A stretch of 23,227 nt of DNA from Spirochaetia bacterium (GCA_025997715.1 BNUY01000031.1:1-23227); one strand, 5' to 3'; shown: positions 6,635 to 14,922, numbered from the stretch's first letter. The notes: generated by a model from the sequence alone, not told the origin. Translations and numbers: made by a program.

Positions 6635-7253
6635 GAACACTAATGTGGAACCAGAAGACAATGAATTCCTGAAAAAGTTCCAAGGTGATATTCAGGACGA
6701 AGAATCATTTGAAGAAAAGACGCAGTACGTTGCTGACGGACTTAACGGAAAAAACACCGGGCCAATAGCAAAGATTTGGGACAAGGTGCAGTCTTTATGG
6801 GCATATGTTCGAAGCAATAAGGTGCCATGGACAAAAAAAGTTCTCCCACTGGCCGGTTTGGTATATCTGGTAAGCCCGATTGATCTGATACCTGACTTTA
6901 TACCCGTTGCCGGTTTGCTTGATGATGCGGGAGTTCTGGGATTCATTGTTTACCAAATGGGATCGATGCTTACCGCCTTTGCGATAGCCTCGGCGGTTGT
7001 ATATCTTGCGGAAATAACCTATGACGCTATTATGAGCTGGGTTGATAAAGCAAGAAATAGACATCCGAATGCTGAAACCTGCCGGCTTATTAAGGAAAAG
7101 CTTGATTCTGGAAACTATCGTATAGTTACGGGTATATTTGACAGCAAGGGCGAAGAACTTGAAAGCAATACCTGGGAAGGGGAGGAACTGGACTCTGAGC
7201 TTAACGCGGAATTTGAGGGAAAGGAGAAGCTGGTCTATGACTTGACAGGTTGA
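6627..7253 (+). CDS. second DUF1232 (YkvA-type) protein
   Basis: A 208-residue paralogue of the protein at 5142. The start ATG 6627 overlaps the previous gene, with AAGGAG about 11 bases upstream. The DUF1232 signature LVYLVSPIDLIPDFIPVAGL plus LDDAG lies at residues about 76-103, followed by a further hydrophobic stretch (MLTAFAIASAVVYLAEI). The C-terminal 55 residues (LDSGNYRIVTGIFDSKGEEL ... LDSELNAEFEGKEKLVYD) are the shared module. Compared with the first copy the module is shorter and the end has become LVYDLTG. A 55-base gap separates it from the AAA+ gene. Confidence 0.8.
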   Translation: MNKNTNVEPEDNEFLKKFQGDIQDEESFEEKTQYVADGLNGKNTGPIAKIWDKVQSLWAYVRSNKVPWTKKVLPLAGLVYLVSPIDLIPDFIPVAGLLDDAGVLGFIVYQMGSMLTAFAIASAVVYLAEITYDAIMSWVDKARNRHPNAETCRLIKEKLDSGNYRIVTGIFDSKGEELESNTWEGEELDSELNAEFEGKEKLVYDLTG

Positions 7254-7308
7254 CCGGCAATAAAGTCTACAATCATCATCCATACAACTAAAAGGATGAA
7301 TAAGGTAA

Positions 7309-8421
7309 ATGAAAACATTGATAGGTAATCTTCCCGACATTCAAAATGAAGCGGAAAGAAACATATTACTCTCACGCATCTCAACTGCCGTTAATGATAT
7401 GCTCTCCCTGCGATACCATATTGAAAAACCCGGCACGACAATTCAGGAGCAAAAAGCGGAAAAAAAGAGTCCCGATACTTCTGCGAAACCTGCGGCCAAA
7501 GAAGCGGAAAACAAAGAGGAAAATACCACTATTACGCTGCAAGACCCGCAGTTTAGTTTTGATCAACTGGTGCTTGAAGATAAAATTATTGATGAATTAC
7601 AATACTCAATCAAATTTGAAATGGTACGTGATTTAGTATATGAAACATGGGGCTTGAAAAAAATAGAGCCGTCACCAAAACTTGCGCTCAATTTTCATGG
7701 AGATTCCGGTACCGGCAAAACAATGGCGGCCCATGCTCTTGCCAAAGTTATGGGAAAGAAGATTATTCTGGCAAGTTATGCCGAAATTGAAAGCAAGTAC
7801 CATGGTGATGGGCCAAAAAATGTAAAAAAACTATTTCAGTTTGCAATCGACAATGATGCGGTATTATTTATTGATGAAGCAGACAGTTTGCTCTCTAAGC
7901 GGCTGACCAATGTAACACAGGGATCAGAACAGGCGATAAATTCAATGCGAAGTCAACTGTTGATTGAAATCGAGAAATTCAGCGGTATTGTGATATTTGC
8001 GACAAATCTTGCTGAAAATTACGATGGGGCGTTTAAAACACGCATTAGAAGCATTAAGTTTAAAAAACCGGATAAAGAATTACGTCATAAACTTTGGGAG
8101 AAGATGCTGCTTGAAACATTGCCGCTTTCCATTGATGTTGATGTTGAAAAATTATCGGAAATTGAGGATATTTGCGGCCGTGACATTAAGAATGCAATAG
8201 TGAAAGCGGCGATTGTAACCGCTATTAATGAAGGGCAAACTGGTACTATTGCTCATAAGATGCTAGAAACTGCCATTAATGACATTATTTTGTCAAACAA
8301 AGAGATGGGCCATACTCAGAAGGGTACACCTTTATCGGAAGAAGAAAAAAAAGATGTTGCGGAAAAGATTAAGGGTAAACTTAAAGAACAGAAAGAGGAA
8401 GAGGCGACCGCAGATATTTAA
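7309..8421 (+). CDS. AAA+ ATPase
   Basis: A 370-residue protein. Residues 1-85 are an N-terminal region with a charged, low-complexity linker (KAEKKSPDTSAKPAAKEAEN). The AAA+ core follows: Walker A GDSGTGKT at 131-138, pore-loop-like segment SYAEIESKYHGDGPKN, Walker B VLFIDEAD at 185-192, sensor 1 ATN at 231-233, and Arg-finger candidates in KTRIRSIKF near 243-251. The small helical lid follows and the C-terminus is a Lys/Glu-rich tail. The pore-loop pattern resembles classical (FtsH/p97-type) remodellers rather than MoxR, and no protease domain is attached. Placed directly after four proteins with a shared C-terminal module and before a membrane protein, it may remodel those proteins (inference). 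Confidence 0.9.
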   Translation: MKTLIGNLPDIQNEAERNILLSRISTAVNDMLSLRYHIEKPGTTIQEQKAEKKSPDTSAKPAAKEAENKEENTTITLQDPQFSFDQLVLEDKIIDELQYSIKFEMVRDLVYETWGLKKIEPSPKLALNFHGDSGTGKTMAAHALAKVMGKKIILASYAEIESKYHGDGPKNVKKLFQFAIDNDAVLFIDEADSLLSKRLTNVTQGSEQAINSMRSQLLIEIEKFSGIVIFATNLAENYDGAFKTRIRSIKFKKPDKELRHKLWEKMLLETLPLSIDVDVEKLSEIEDICGRDIKNAIVKAAIVTAINEGQTGTIAHKMLETAINDIILSNKEMGHTQKGTPLSEEEKKDVAEKIKGKLKEQKEEEATADI

Positions 8422-8443
8422 AGAAATTTATAAAGGAGATGTT

Positions 8444-9148
8444 GTGGAGAGCCAAAATACCCGGAGAAAAGATAAGCCTAAATTTCTCCGCTCCCTCACT
8501 GATACTGCTATTGACATTGCCTCCAAAGCTGGTCAGTCTTACGCTGAAACTGAGCTTGAAAAACTCTGCCGGATCAGCCGGAAGCGGAACATCGTAACGG
8601 CGGCACTAAACACCGTAACCCTCATATTGTTAGTTCTAAGCGCAGTATTTACCGGCCAACTACAGGGTAAAACACTTTTCATCCTGTCGGCACTCAATCT
8701 TATATTACTCGCCAGGGCAGCCTTAAACCTGAGTCGGTTTTTATTCACCGTGGTTAAGCCATATTATAAGGTTATTTCGGTTTCGCTTCCCTGTTTCTTC
8801 CGCAGTCTTGTAAAACAACGCTCACCGGAGCAAGCAATAAAAACGACAATAAAAACAGTTTGCCGCTTTTATTACACGGATAAAGTACCGGGATTGGCAC
8901 AAACCGCCCATAAGTTTGCGTCTTTGTTTGACCTTGTCCAATCTCCTGCCGAAATTGAAGACAAAGCTGCCAGGGATTTTTATCCGCTGGTAAAGAAATA
9001 TATAATCCAAGGCATGATGCTGAATATTGCCCTGTTCGTTGTATGTTACGGTATTTTTATCGTGATAACAAAGCAGATCATATTTCAGCTTGCCTTGCAT
9101 ATGACCGTATGGAAAGTGTTGTTTTATGTATTTAGGGCTAATACCTAA
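8444..9148 (+). CDS. polytopic membrane protein
   Basis: A 234-residue protein. The start is GTG 8444, with AAAGGAG five bases upstream. Longer in-frame starts inside the AAA+ gene have no such site. A charged N-terminus is followed by membrane segments IVTAALNTVTLILLVLSAVF (about 46-67), TLFILSALNLILLARAALNL (about 73-93), and a C-terminal pair, GMMLNIALFVVCYGIFIVIT (about 188-207) and LALHMTVWKVLFYVF. The loop between helices 2 and 3 is about 90 residues, basic and probably cytoplasmic. No family was recognised. Its position 22 bases after the AAA+ gene suggests it works with it. Confidence 0.7.
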   Translation: MESQNTRRKDKPKFLRSLTDTAIDIASKAGQSYAETELEKLCRISRKRNIVTAALNTVTLILLVLSAVFTGQLQGKTLFILSALNLILLARAALNLSRFLFTVVKPYYKVISVSLPCFFRSLVKQRSPEQAIKTTIKTVCRFYYTDKVPGLAQTAHKFASLFDLVQSPAEIEDKAARDFYPLVKKYIIQGMMLNIALFVVCYGIFIVITKQIIFQLALHMTVWKVLFYVFRANT

Positions 9149-9172
9149 CTTAGTAGAATGGGAGGTGAATCA

Positions 9173-9556
9173 ATGTCTAAACCCGGCGATGTTATTGAAA
9201 TCATACCCTACCTTTCCAACGGCGGCTTTCTTGCCGGGCTTGCGATCATACTTTTTCTCGTCCTCGTTATCCCGGCGTTCCGGCGCTGGCTGCGGACCGT
9301 GCGCTGCCCCAAGTGTCATGCCCTTTGCCTTGAGTTCCAGGACTTTGACGTACGCGACAAGGTTGTGGGACAATCAAGCACCACCTTTGGCGGAGGAGCC
9401 GGGGGCGGCATCTTTCGGGGGATATTCGGCTTTTTGTTCGGCCACGCCTCCCGCAGAAACGCCGATCCCTTTATACGCGAATGGGGTACGGCGCGTTTTT
9501 TGTGCAAAAAATGCGGCTGCAACGTGGAAATTGACGGCAGGCGGGACAGAAAATGA
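9173..9556 (+). CDS. membrane-anchored zinc-ribbon protein
   Basis: A 127-residue protein. ATG 9173 was chosen because GGGAGGTG lies just before it; the ATG at 9158 has no such site. Residues 15-35 (LSNGGFLAGLAIILFLVLVI) are a membrane helix. It is followed by CPKC (about 44-47), a Gly-rich loop (FGGGAGGGIFRGIFGFLFG), and CKKCG near residue 113, forming a four-Cys zinc ribbon split by a long insert. Its stop overlaps the next start (ATGA), so it is coupled to the J-domain gene. Role unknown; adaptor for a chaperone at the membrane is a guess. Confidence 0.75.
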   Translation: MSKPGDVIEIIPYLSNGGFLAGLAIILFLVLVIPAFRRWLRTVRCPKCHALCLEFQDFDVRDKVVGQSSTTFGGGAGGGIFRGIFGFLFGHASRRNADPFIREWGTARFLCKKCGCNVEIDGRRDRK

Positions 9557-10035
9557 ATAAGGGCGCAACGCAGATTCAAAACAAGCTTACCCGTATCGGC
9601 ACGGTGGCGGGGGCCGGAATTTTCGGGTTTGCAATGTTGGAACCGGTCATCGCGCCGTTTATACCCCTTATCGTTGCAGTCCTTGGGGGGCTTATTGCGG
9701 GCGGCATAGTCAGGGCGTTCTTTAACCATTTAACCAATAAAAAGTTCAATCAGAGTTACCGCTATTCAAGTTCATGGTCATCCGGGACGGGTGGTTCCGG
9801 CCGCGCCGAGCCTCCTCCGGAGCAGCCGCCGCCGCCCGACCCGCTGGAACAATACCGGGGCGTACTCGGCCTTGAGAAAAACTTTACCCAGGATGAGCTT
9901 AAAGCAGCCTACCGGGAATTAGCCGCGCAGTACCATCCCGACCGCTACAGTTCATCTTCCAACAGGGTCCGCGAGACTGCTGAAGAAACGATGAAGCGCA
10001 TCAACGAAGCCTATACACGGCTCAGGAAGGCATAA
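9553..10035 (+). CDS. membrane-anchored J-domain (DnaJ-like) protein
   Basis: A 160-residue protein. Residues about 15-57 contain two Gly-rich hydrophobic segments (GTVAGAGIFGFAMLEPVIAP; PLIVAVLGGLIAGGIVRAFF) forming a membrane hairpin. A Ser/Pro-rich linker (EPPPEQPPPPD) follows. Residues about 96-160 are a J domain: YRGVLGLEKNFTQDELKAAY, with HPD at 128-130, and INEAYTRLRKA in the last helix. The HPD tripeptide stimulates DnaK ATPase, so the protein should recruit Hsp70 to the membrane. No zinc-finger or client-binding region of a full DnaJ is present. The start overlaps the previous stop by ATGA. Confidence 0.9.
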   Translation: MNKGATQIQNKLTRIGTVAGAGIFGFAMLEPVIAPFIPLIVAVLGGLIAGGIVRAFFNHLTNKKFNQSYRYSSSWSSGTGGSGRAEPPPEQPPPPDPLEQYRGVLGLEKNFTQDELKAAYRELAAQYHPDRYSSSSNRVRETAEETMKRINEAYTRLRKA

Positions 10036-10673
10036 TGGAAACACTTTTGCAGCACGCCGTCTTTCCGCCATGGGTCGGCGGGTTTTACGCGAAGGCGGGA
10101 ATTAACGGCAAAAAAATACTCGTTTTGGGCGAAAGCCATTATTGCGATGACTGCGAGGACTGCGGTAGCCCAAACAACAAATGTAATATCACCCAAAAAA
10201 TTATAGAAGATTACCTTGCGTATAAAAACGGCGAAAAGGAATTTGCGTCATGGATGAATACATTTACCAGATTTACCAATGTGTTTTTTGGAAAACAATG
10301 CGATGACGCAACAATAAAACACTTTTGGAATTCAGTTGTCTTTTACAGCTATGTTCAAAAATCCCTGCACGGGCCGCGGGAAGCCCCGTCAAAAGAAATG
10401 TTCCGGGACAGCGAAACGGCTTTTTTTGAAGCGCTCAATACGTTTAAGCCCGATATAGTTTTCGCGTGGGGCGGGCGTTTGTGGAATATGCTTCCCGATA
10501 ACGGCTATTGGGGCAAAAATTATATCATAGACGAGCAGGGCGGAAAATTATATTTTTACAAAATCAAAACCAAAGACATTCCCGTCTATCGCGTCTATCA
10601 CCCTTCCACTTCCTATTTTAATTACGACTGTTCAAAATACTTGCAGCGTGTTATGATAGAAATCACCCAATAA
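10035..10673 (+). CDS. uracil-DNA-glycosylase-fold-like protein
   Basis: A 212-residue protein whose ATG overlaps the preceding stop (TAATG). The N-terminal strand KKILVLGESHYCDDC resembles motif 1 of UDG-superfamily proteins, where the catalytic loop follows a hydrophobic strand. The C-terminal VYRVYHPSTSYFNY resembles the H-P-S DNA-intercalating loop. The middle contains FKPDIVFAWGGRLWNMLP, a second strand-plus-turn typical of this fold. A Cys cluster (CDDCEDCGSPNNKC) directly follows motif 1 and could bind metal. Proteins of this layout are commonly annotated as hypothetical or UDG-like. DNA repair activity is not established and the residue expected to activate water is uncertain. Confidence 0.55.
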   Translation: METLLQHAVFPPWVGGFYAKAGINGKKILVLGESHYCDDCEDCGSPNNKCNITQKIIEDYLAYKNGEKEFASWMNTFTRFTNVFFGKQCDDATIKHFWNSVVFYSYVQKSLHGPREAPSKEMFRDSETAFFEALNTFKPDIVFAWGGRLWNMLPDNGYWGKNYIIDEQGGKLYFYKIKTKDIPVYRVYHPSTSYFNYDCSKYLQRVMIEITQ

Positions 10674-10685
10674 ATGGGAGACCGT

Positions 10686-11094
10686 ATGAAACGCTTAGTT
10701 TTTACCCTGCTGATGTCCTGCGTCCTCTGCGCCGCCGCCCTTTTTGCCGCAGACCGCGCCTTCTGCAAATACTGCGGTTCGTCCAATTTCGGCAGCCTCC
10801 GGCAGATGTTGACCAGCGCCTGTTCCAAAAGCCCCACCGGCAAACATCAGCCTTACCAGGGCCGCTCCCCGCAAATTCTACGTCTGCCACTACTGCGCCA
10901 CCGAATCGGCAAGTTTTGAACAACTGGTTCTCAGCCCCTGCTCCAAAAGCCCCCGCCGTTACCACGACGCCTACGAAGGCACGGAAAAAACAACCTACAC
11001 CTGCAAAGAGTGCGGCTTTGAGTCCCGCAGTTTCAAACAACTGGTGTCAAGCCCGTGTTCCAAAAGCCCCCGGAAGTATCACGACCCGCTGTAA
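10686..11094 (+). pseudogene. exported triple zinc-binding-repeat protein, frameshifted
   Basis: GGGAG lies before ATG 10686. The frame starts with a signal peptide (MKRLVFTLLMSCVLCAAALF, cleavage near AAD) and then CKYCGSSNFGSL...CSKSPTGKH. That frame ends at 10919. From about 10862 the +1 frame continues the same protein: CHYCATESASFEQLVLSPC then SKSPRRYH, and CKECGFESRSFKQLVSSPC then SKSPRKYHDPL, stopping at 11092-11094. So three copies of a C-x2-C / Leu / CSKSP / His module are split by one extra base near 10858-10864 (GGGCCGCTCCCC). Restored length is about 135 residues. It is either a real frameshift or a sequencing error. The modules resemble the gene at 2177. Confidence 0.7.
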
Positions 11095-11143
11095 GGGGAA
11101 CAGCGGTACGGCACAACGGCGTATTACATCAGTTAGTGACCGC

Positions 11144-11170
11144 TTGACGTCCCCATGAGGGGCCTATAAA
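11144..11170 (+). promoter_or_regulatory. possible promoter of the phoH operon
   Basis: TTGACG (11144-11149) and TATAAA (11165-11170) match -35 and -10 elements well, but the spacer is 15 bases, shorter than the usual 17. CCCC-ATGA-GGGG lies in the spacer. The -10 element is 20 bases before the proposed TTG start, leaving room for the GAGG at 11181-11184. This is the first clear gap upstream of the core operon. Confidence 0.35.
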
Positions 11171-11189
11171 CTTCCACCTAGAGGTATGT

Positions 11190-12180
11190 TTGGACGATAG
11201 TATAACCGTCGTACTGGATAGCCGCGAGGTTCTGTCCGGGGTGTGCGGCGCGAATGACGGGAACCTTAAGGTTATCGAAGGTTCCCTGGGGGGGGCGTAT
11301 CGCGGCCCGGGGCAATGAAATACGCCTGGAAGGGGTCGATGAGGCCGGGGGCCGGCATTTCAGGACGATGATGGACAGCCTTATCAGCGTCGTTCGGGGG
11401 GGGGACAGCCCTTCCCCGGATTTTGTCCGGGACTTGGCGAAAAGCCTGGTTTCCCCGGAAGCGGGCTTTGAGTCCTCTGCCGATGGGTTCGGCGCCGGAC
11501 CTTCGGTCTTACAGGATGCGGCGATCCACATTCCCCACGGGTTTGGCAAGGTGTTTCCCCGAGGCAGGAACCAGGCGGCGTATGTTCAGGGGATGCGTTC
11601 CCACGATATTACCTTTTGTGTGGGGCCCGCCGGGACCGGGAAGACCTTTCTGGCCATCGCGGAGGCTTTGTACCTGGTGCTGGCAAAGAAGATGCGTAAA
11701 CTGGTGCTTACCCGCCCGGTGGTGGAGGCCGGGGAAAGCCTGGGATTTCTGCCGGGGGACATGGCCCAGAAGATAAGCCCCTACCTGCGGCCCCTCTACG
11801 ATGCCATGGAGTCCCTGATTCCCTTCGAGCTTATCAGGCGCATGGAAGAAAATCATTCCATAGAAATAGCGCCCCTGGCCTATATGCGGGGGCGGAGCCT
11901 CAACGATTGTGTCATTATTCTGGACGAGGCCCAGAATACCACTAAGGAACAGATGAAGATGTTCCTCACCAGGCTGGGGCAGGGCGCACGGGCGGTGATT
12001 ACCGGGGACGCTACCCAGGTGGATCTGCCGAAACGGGTGGAGTCGGGGCTGCTCCACGCCATTAAGCTGCTGTCGGATGTGGAGGGTATCCACTTCGCCT
12101 ACCTTAATACGGGGGATGTGGTGCGGCATCCGCTCATCAAGAAGATTATTCAGGCATACGAAAATGAAACAAAACCGTAA
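11190..12180 (+). CDS. phoH: PhoH-like ATPase, reading frame broken at a G8 run
   Basis: The intact part from 11254 contains the PhoH P-loop domain: Walker A GPAGTGKT, KLVLTRPVVEAGESLGFLPG and Walker B VIILDEAQNTT, followed by the GDATQVDLP segment. The conserved N-terminal PhoH region is split. The frame from TTG 11190 (GAGG upstream) reads VLSGVCGANDGNLKVIEGSL, matching the usual G-x-NDxNLKxLE segment. The matching continuation GRIAARGNEIRLEG is in the next frame. The switch is at GGGGGGGG, 11288-11295; seven G would restore one 329-residue ORF, normal for the family. The function is an ATPase of PhoH type, implicated in RNA metabolism beside ybeY. Either the sequence carries an error or the gene is off in this copy; translation from ATG 11254 is possible but would lose the conserved start. 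Confidence 0.85.
11288..11295 (+). repeat. homopolymer run of eight G inside phoH-like gene
   Basis: The run joins two reading frames that each encode half of the conserved PhoH N-terminal region. Seven G would keep the frame. Runs of this kind are hotspots for slipped-strand change and for sequencing error. Confidence 0.9.
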
Positions 12181-14482
12181 GGGCGCAGATAACGCCCTGG
12201 GCAATGCTTTTAGCAGTGCCTTTTTTAAGAAGTTTGCCCTCCCGAAATTCCGCTTGGGTCCGGCCCTGGTGAGTATCCTGGCCTTTATCATATCCGCCGG
12301 GGCAATCATCTGGGGCAGCATGCGTTCCGATATTGCCGATGCCGAGGGCTATACGGAATTTGAGCTTGGCCGGGTGGCAGACCGGGATGTTATCGCGGAG
12401 CATGCGGTATCCTATGTGGACGAGGCCGCCACCCTGCTCCGGCGTGAGGCGGAGGAACGGCTGGTTCCGGCGGTGTTTGTTTTTTCCCGGGAGGCCGCCG
12501 AGGGAAGCCGGCGCGCCTATTACCGGTTTGCCGAACTTTCCCGGGGGTTCTTTTCCCGGGAACGCGCCGCCGATGCCTATAAACAGGCGGTGGAGGCGGA
12601 GCTTCCCGGCGCCTTTAGCTCCGAAACCCTGGACACTCTTTTCCGGGATTCCGGCAGCGAACGGCTTCTGGACAATGGCGCTGCGGTTCTGGAATACCTG
12701 CTGGATACCGGTATTGTTGCCATACCCCGGATCGGCCTTGAACGGTTCAACCCCGATGTGCTTGAGTTGTACCATACTACCGGCTCCCGGATAGAACGGG
12801 AACGGCTTCCCTACGACCGGCTTATCACCTACGCCGGAGCGCCCGATGCGATTAAGCGCCACCTTGCGGCGGGGGCCTATCCCGCTTCCTTTGCCGCCCT
12901 GGCCTATCCCCTGCTGGAACCCTTCATCACCGAAAATGTGTTCTACTCCCCCCAGGAGACCAACCTGCGCCTTGCCGAAGCCCAGGCCCAGGTAAAACCG
13001 GTGATGCATTATATAGAAGAAGGTGAGCGGGTTATCCGCAAGGGGTTTATTGTCAGCGAGGGGGATATCGCCAAATTCCGGGCCCTGGTTGATTCCCGCC
13101 CAAGGTTTGATCCCCGCCCGGTGATAGGCCATATCCTGATAGTAGCCTTAGTGTACGGCTTTTTGGTTTTCATGGTGGGTAAACGGAGGATTGGGCGGCT
13201 CCTCGCCCCTTCAGAGATTTATCTCCTGGCAATTCTGACGGTGCTGTATATCCTGGGCGCAATATTCCTGCGCATTGCCGCCCCGGGAACTAATTTTTTC
13301 GCCGCCCTTATGCTGCCCACCGCCCTGGCGGTCATGCTGCCCGCTATCCTCATCGGCCCCCTGATTGGGATGGCCCTGGCCCTGGCCCTGCCCCTGGGGG
13401 TTTTCATATCCGGCTTTTTTGATATGCCCTCCTTTATTTTTGCCCTCAGTTCCGCTTTGATGGCGGCCTATGTACTTCAAGACGCGGAACGGCGTATGGA
13501 CCTGATCAAGGCCGGGTTTATCCTGGCGGTGGTGCATGTTTTTACGGCGGTAGGCTTACTCCTTATCCAACGGGCTTCTCTTTCCGCGTATCCCCTCTCG
13601 CTGCTTCTGGCGGTGGTGAACGGCGTTGCCTCGGGGATGCTGGTCCTGGGATTTCTCCCCCTGCTGGAACATGCCCTGAACGCCCCCACCACCTTCCGGC
13701 TTATCGAACTGTCGGACCTGAACTCCCCGATCCTCAAGCGGCTTTTTTCTGCGGCGCCGGGAACCTACAGCCATTCAATGATGGTGGCGAGCCTGGCTGA
13801 AGCTGCCTGTCAGGAGATTGGGGCCAATGCCCTGCTTGCCCGGGTGGGGGGCTATTACCATGACATCGGGAAGATCGATCAGCCCGACTATTTTGTGGAA
13901 AACCAGACCGCCTATAATAAGCATGATGATATTCCGCCCCGGCTCTCCGCCACGGTGATCCGCAGTCATGTTAAGCTGGGGGTGGAAAAGGCCCGGCTTC
14001 TGGGCTTGCCCCAGGCCGTTACGGATATTATTGCGGAGCACCACGGCAATTCGGTGATAAGCTGGTTTTATAACGAGGCGATTAAGCGGGAAGAAGCGGA
14101 TGTGAATAGTAAAGGCGCCGTGGATGTGGAGGACTTTATCTATCCGGGAAACCCGCCCCGTTCCCGGGAATCCGCCGTAGTAATGCTGGCGGACGTGACC
14201 GAGGCGGCGGTACGGACCCTGAAGAAACCTACCGCGGCCCGGCTGGAGAAGTTTATCCACGAATTGTTTCTGGCCAAGTTTGATTCGGGCCAGTTGTGGG
14301 ATTCGGATTTGACTTTCCGGGAACTGCAAAGTATTGAGCATATCTTTGTCCGGGTCCTCGCGGGGCATTATCATTCCCGGATTGAATACCCAAACCAGAT
14401 AAAGGAAGCCGTTTCAACGGCCGCCGTTGCGGACCAGGGGGCCGCGCCGCAGGAAAGCGAAGACGGGGAGGCAAACGAATGA
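12164..14482 (+). CDS. 7TM-HD receptor-type phosphodiesterase (PgpH-like)
   Basis: A 772-residue protein. ATG 12164 overlaps the end of phoH by 17 bases. One N-terminal membrane helix (about 25-47) is followed by a large extracytoplasmic 7TMR-HDED-type region (about 50-330), then seven membrane helices (about 330-520), then a cytoplasmic HD domain. Metal-binding HD residues are visible: H537 in TYSHSMM, H566-D567 in YYHDIGK, H626 (with H627) in AEHHGN, and D677 in LADVTEAAV. Characterised relatives (PgpH) hydrolyse cyclic di-AMP, so a second-messenger phosphodiesterase role is expected. Its place between phoH and ybeY is a conserved arrangement in many bacteria. Length and domain order are complete. 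Confidence 0.92.
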   Translation: MKQNRKGADNALGNAFSSAFFKKFALPKFRLGPALVSILAFIISAGAIIWGSMRSDIADAEGYTEFELGRVADRDVIAEHAVSYVDEAATLLRREAEERLVPAVFVFSREAAEGSRRAYYRFAELSRGFFSRERAADAYKQAVEAELPGAFSSETLDTLFRDSGSERLLDNGAAVLEYLLDTGIVAIPRIGLERFNPDVLELYHTTGSRIERERLPYDRLITYAGAPDAIKRHLAAGAYPASFAALAYPLLEPFITENVFYSPQETNLRLAEAQAQVKPVMHYIEEGERVIRKGFIVSEGDIAKFRALVDSRPRFDPRPVIGHILIVALVYGFLVFMVGKRRIGRLLAPSEIYLLAILTVLYILGAIFLRIAAPGTNFFAALMLPTALAVMLPAILIGPLIGMALALALPLGVFISGFFDMPSFIFALSSALMAAYVLQDAERRMDLIKAGFILAVVHVFTAVGLLLIQRASLSAYPLSLLLAVVNGVASGMLVLGFLPLLEHALNAPTTFRLIELSDLNSPILKRLFSAAPGTYSHSMMVASLAEAACQEIGANALLARVGGYYHDIGKIDQPDYFVENQTAYNKHDDIPPRLSATVIRSHVKLGVEKARLLGLPQAVTDIIAEHHGNSVISWFYNEAIKREEADVNSKGAVDVEDFIYPGNPPRSRESAVVMLADVTEAAVRTLKKPTAARLEKFIHELFLAKFDSGQLWDSDLTFRELQSIEHIFVRVLAGHYHSRIEYPNQIKEAVSTAAVADQGAAPQESEDGEANE

Positions 14483-14922
14483 ACCGGGTAGCAATCAGCG
14501 CCGAAGAAGTCCCCTTACCGGCCTGGTCCTTCCGGATACAGGGGTATATCCTTAAAGTTTTGGCCCGGCTGGAAAAGGACCGCTGGGATCTTTCGGTGCT
14601 GTTTTGTAATAACGCGTATATCAGATCCCTTAACAACAAGTTCCGCAGTAATGATGAACCCACGGATGTACTGTCCTTTGTGCAGGGGACCGATTATACC
14701 GATGAGGCAACCGGGGAGACCCGGTTCCTTCCGGGGGATATCATCGTATCCCTGGAAACCCTGGCGGAAAACGCACATTATTTTCAGGTGCCTCAGGATG
14801 AAGAGTTACACCGCCTTTTGATTCATGGTATCCTTCACTTGAGCGGGATGGATCACGAAACAAACGAGGGTGCTGAGCCCATGCTGAAACTGCAGGAAGC
14901 AATCCTGGCGGAGATGAGATGA
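14479..14922 (+). CDS. ybeY: endoribonuclease YbeY (rRNA maturation)
   Basis: A 147-residue protein overlapping the previous stop by ATGA. The signature HGILHLSGMDH gives zinc-ligand histidines H116, H120 and H126, identical to the HGxLHLxGxDH motif of the family. The N-terminal half has the expected LFCNNAYIRSLNNKFRSNDE and PTDVLSF segments. YbeY is a zinc-dependent single-strand RNase acting in 16S rRNA 3'-end maturation and ribosome quality control. Its neighbours phoH and the CBS protein are the classic partners. Length is normal. Confidence 0.95.
   Translation: MNRVAISAEEVPLPAWSFRIQGYILKVLARLEKDRWDLSVLFCNNAYIRSLNNKFRSNDEPTDVLSFVQGTDYTDEATGETRFLPGDIIVSLETLAENAHYFQVPQDEELHRLLIHGILHLSGMDHETNEGAEPMLKLQEAILAEMR

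Noticed and set aside
9126..9560. 144-residue plus-strand ORF
   Set aside because: Overlaps the TM zinc-ribbon gene in another frame, and composition (many Ser, Pro, Ala, Leu runs) is that of a shadow of GC-rich coding DNA.
11509..12321. 270-residue minus-strand ORF opposite phoH
   Set aside because: The plus strand carries clear PhoH motifs; the long antisense frame is a GC-bias effect. The same applies to 12146-13132 and 16052-17044.
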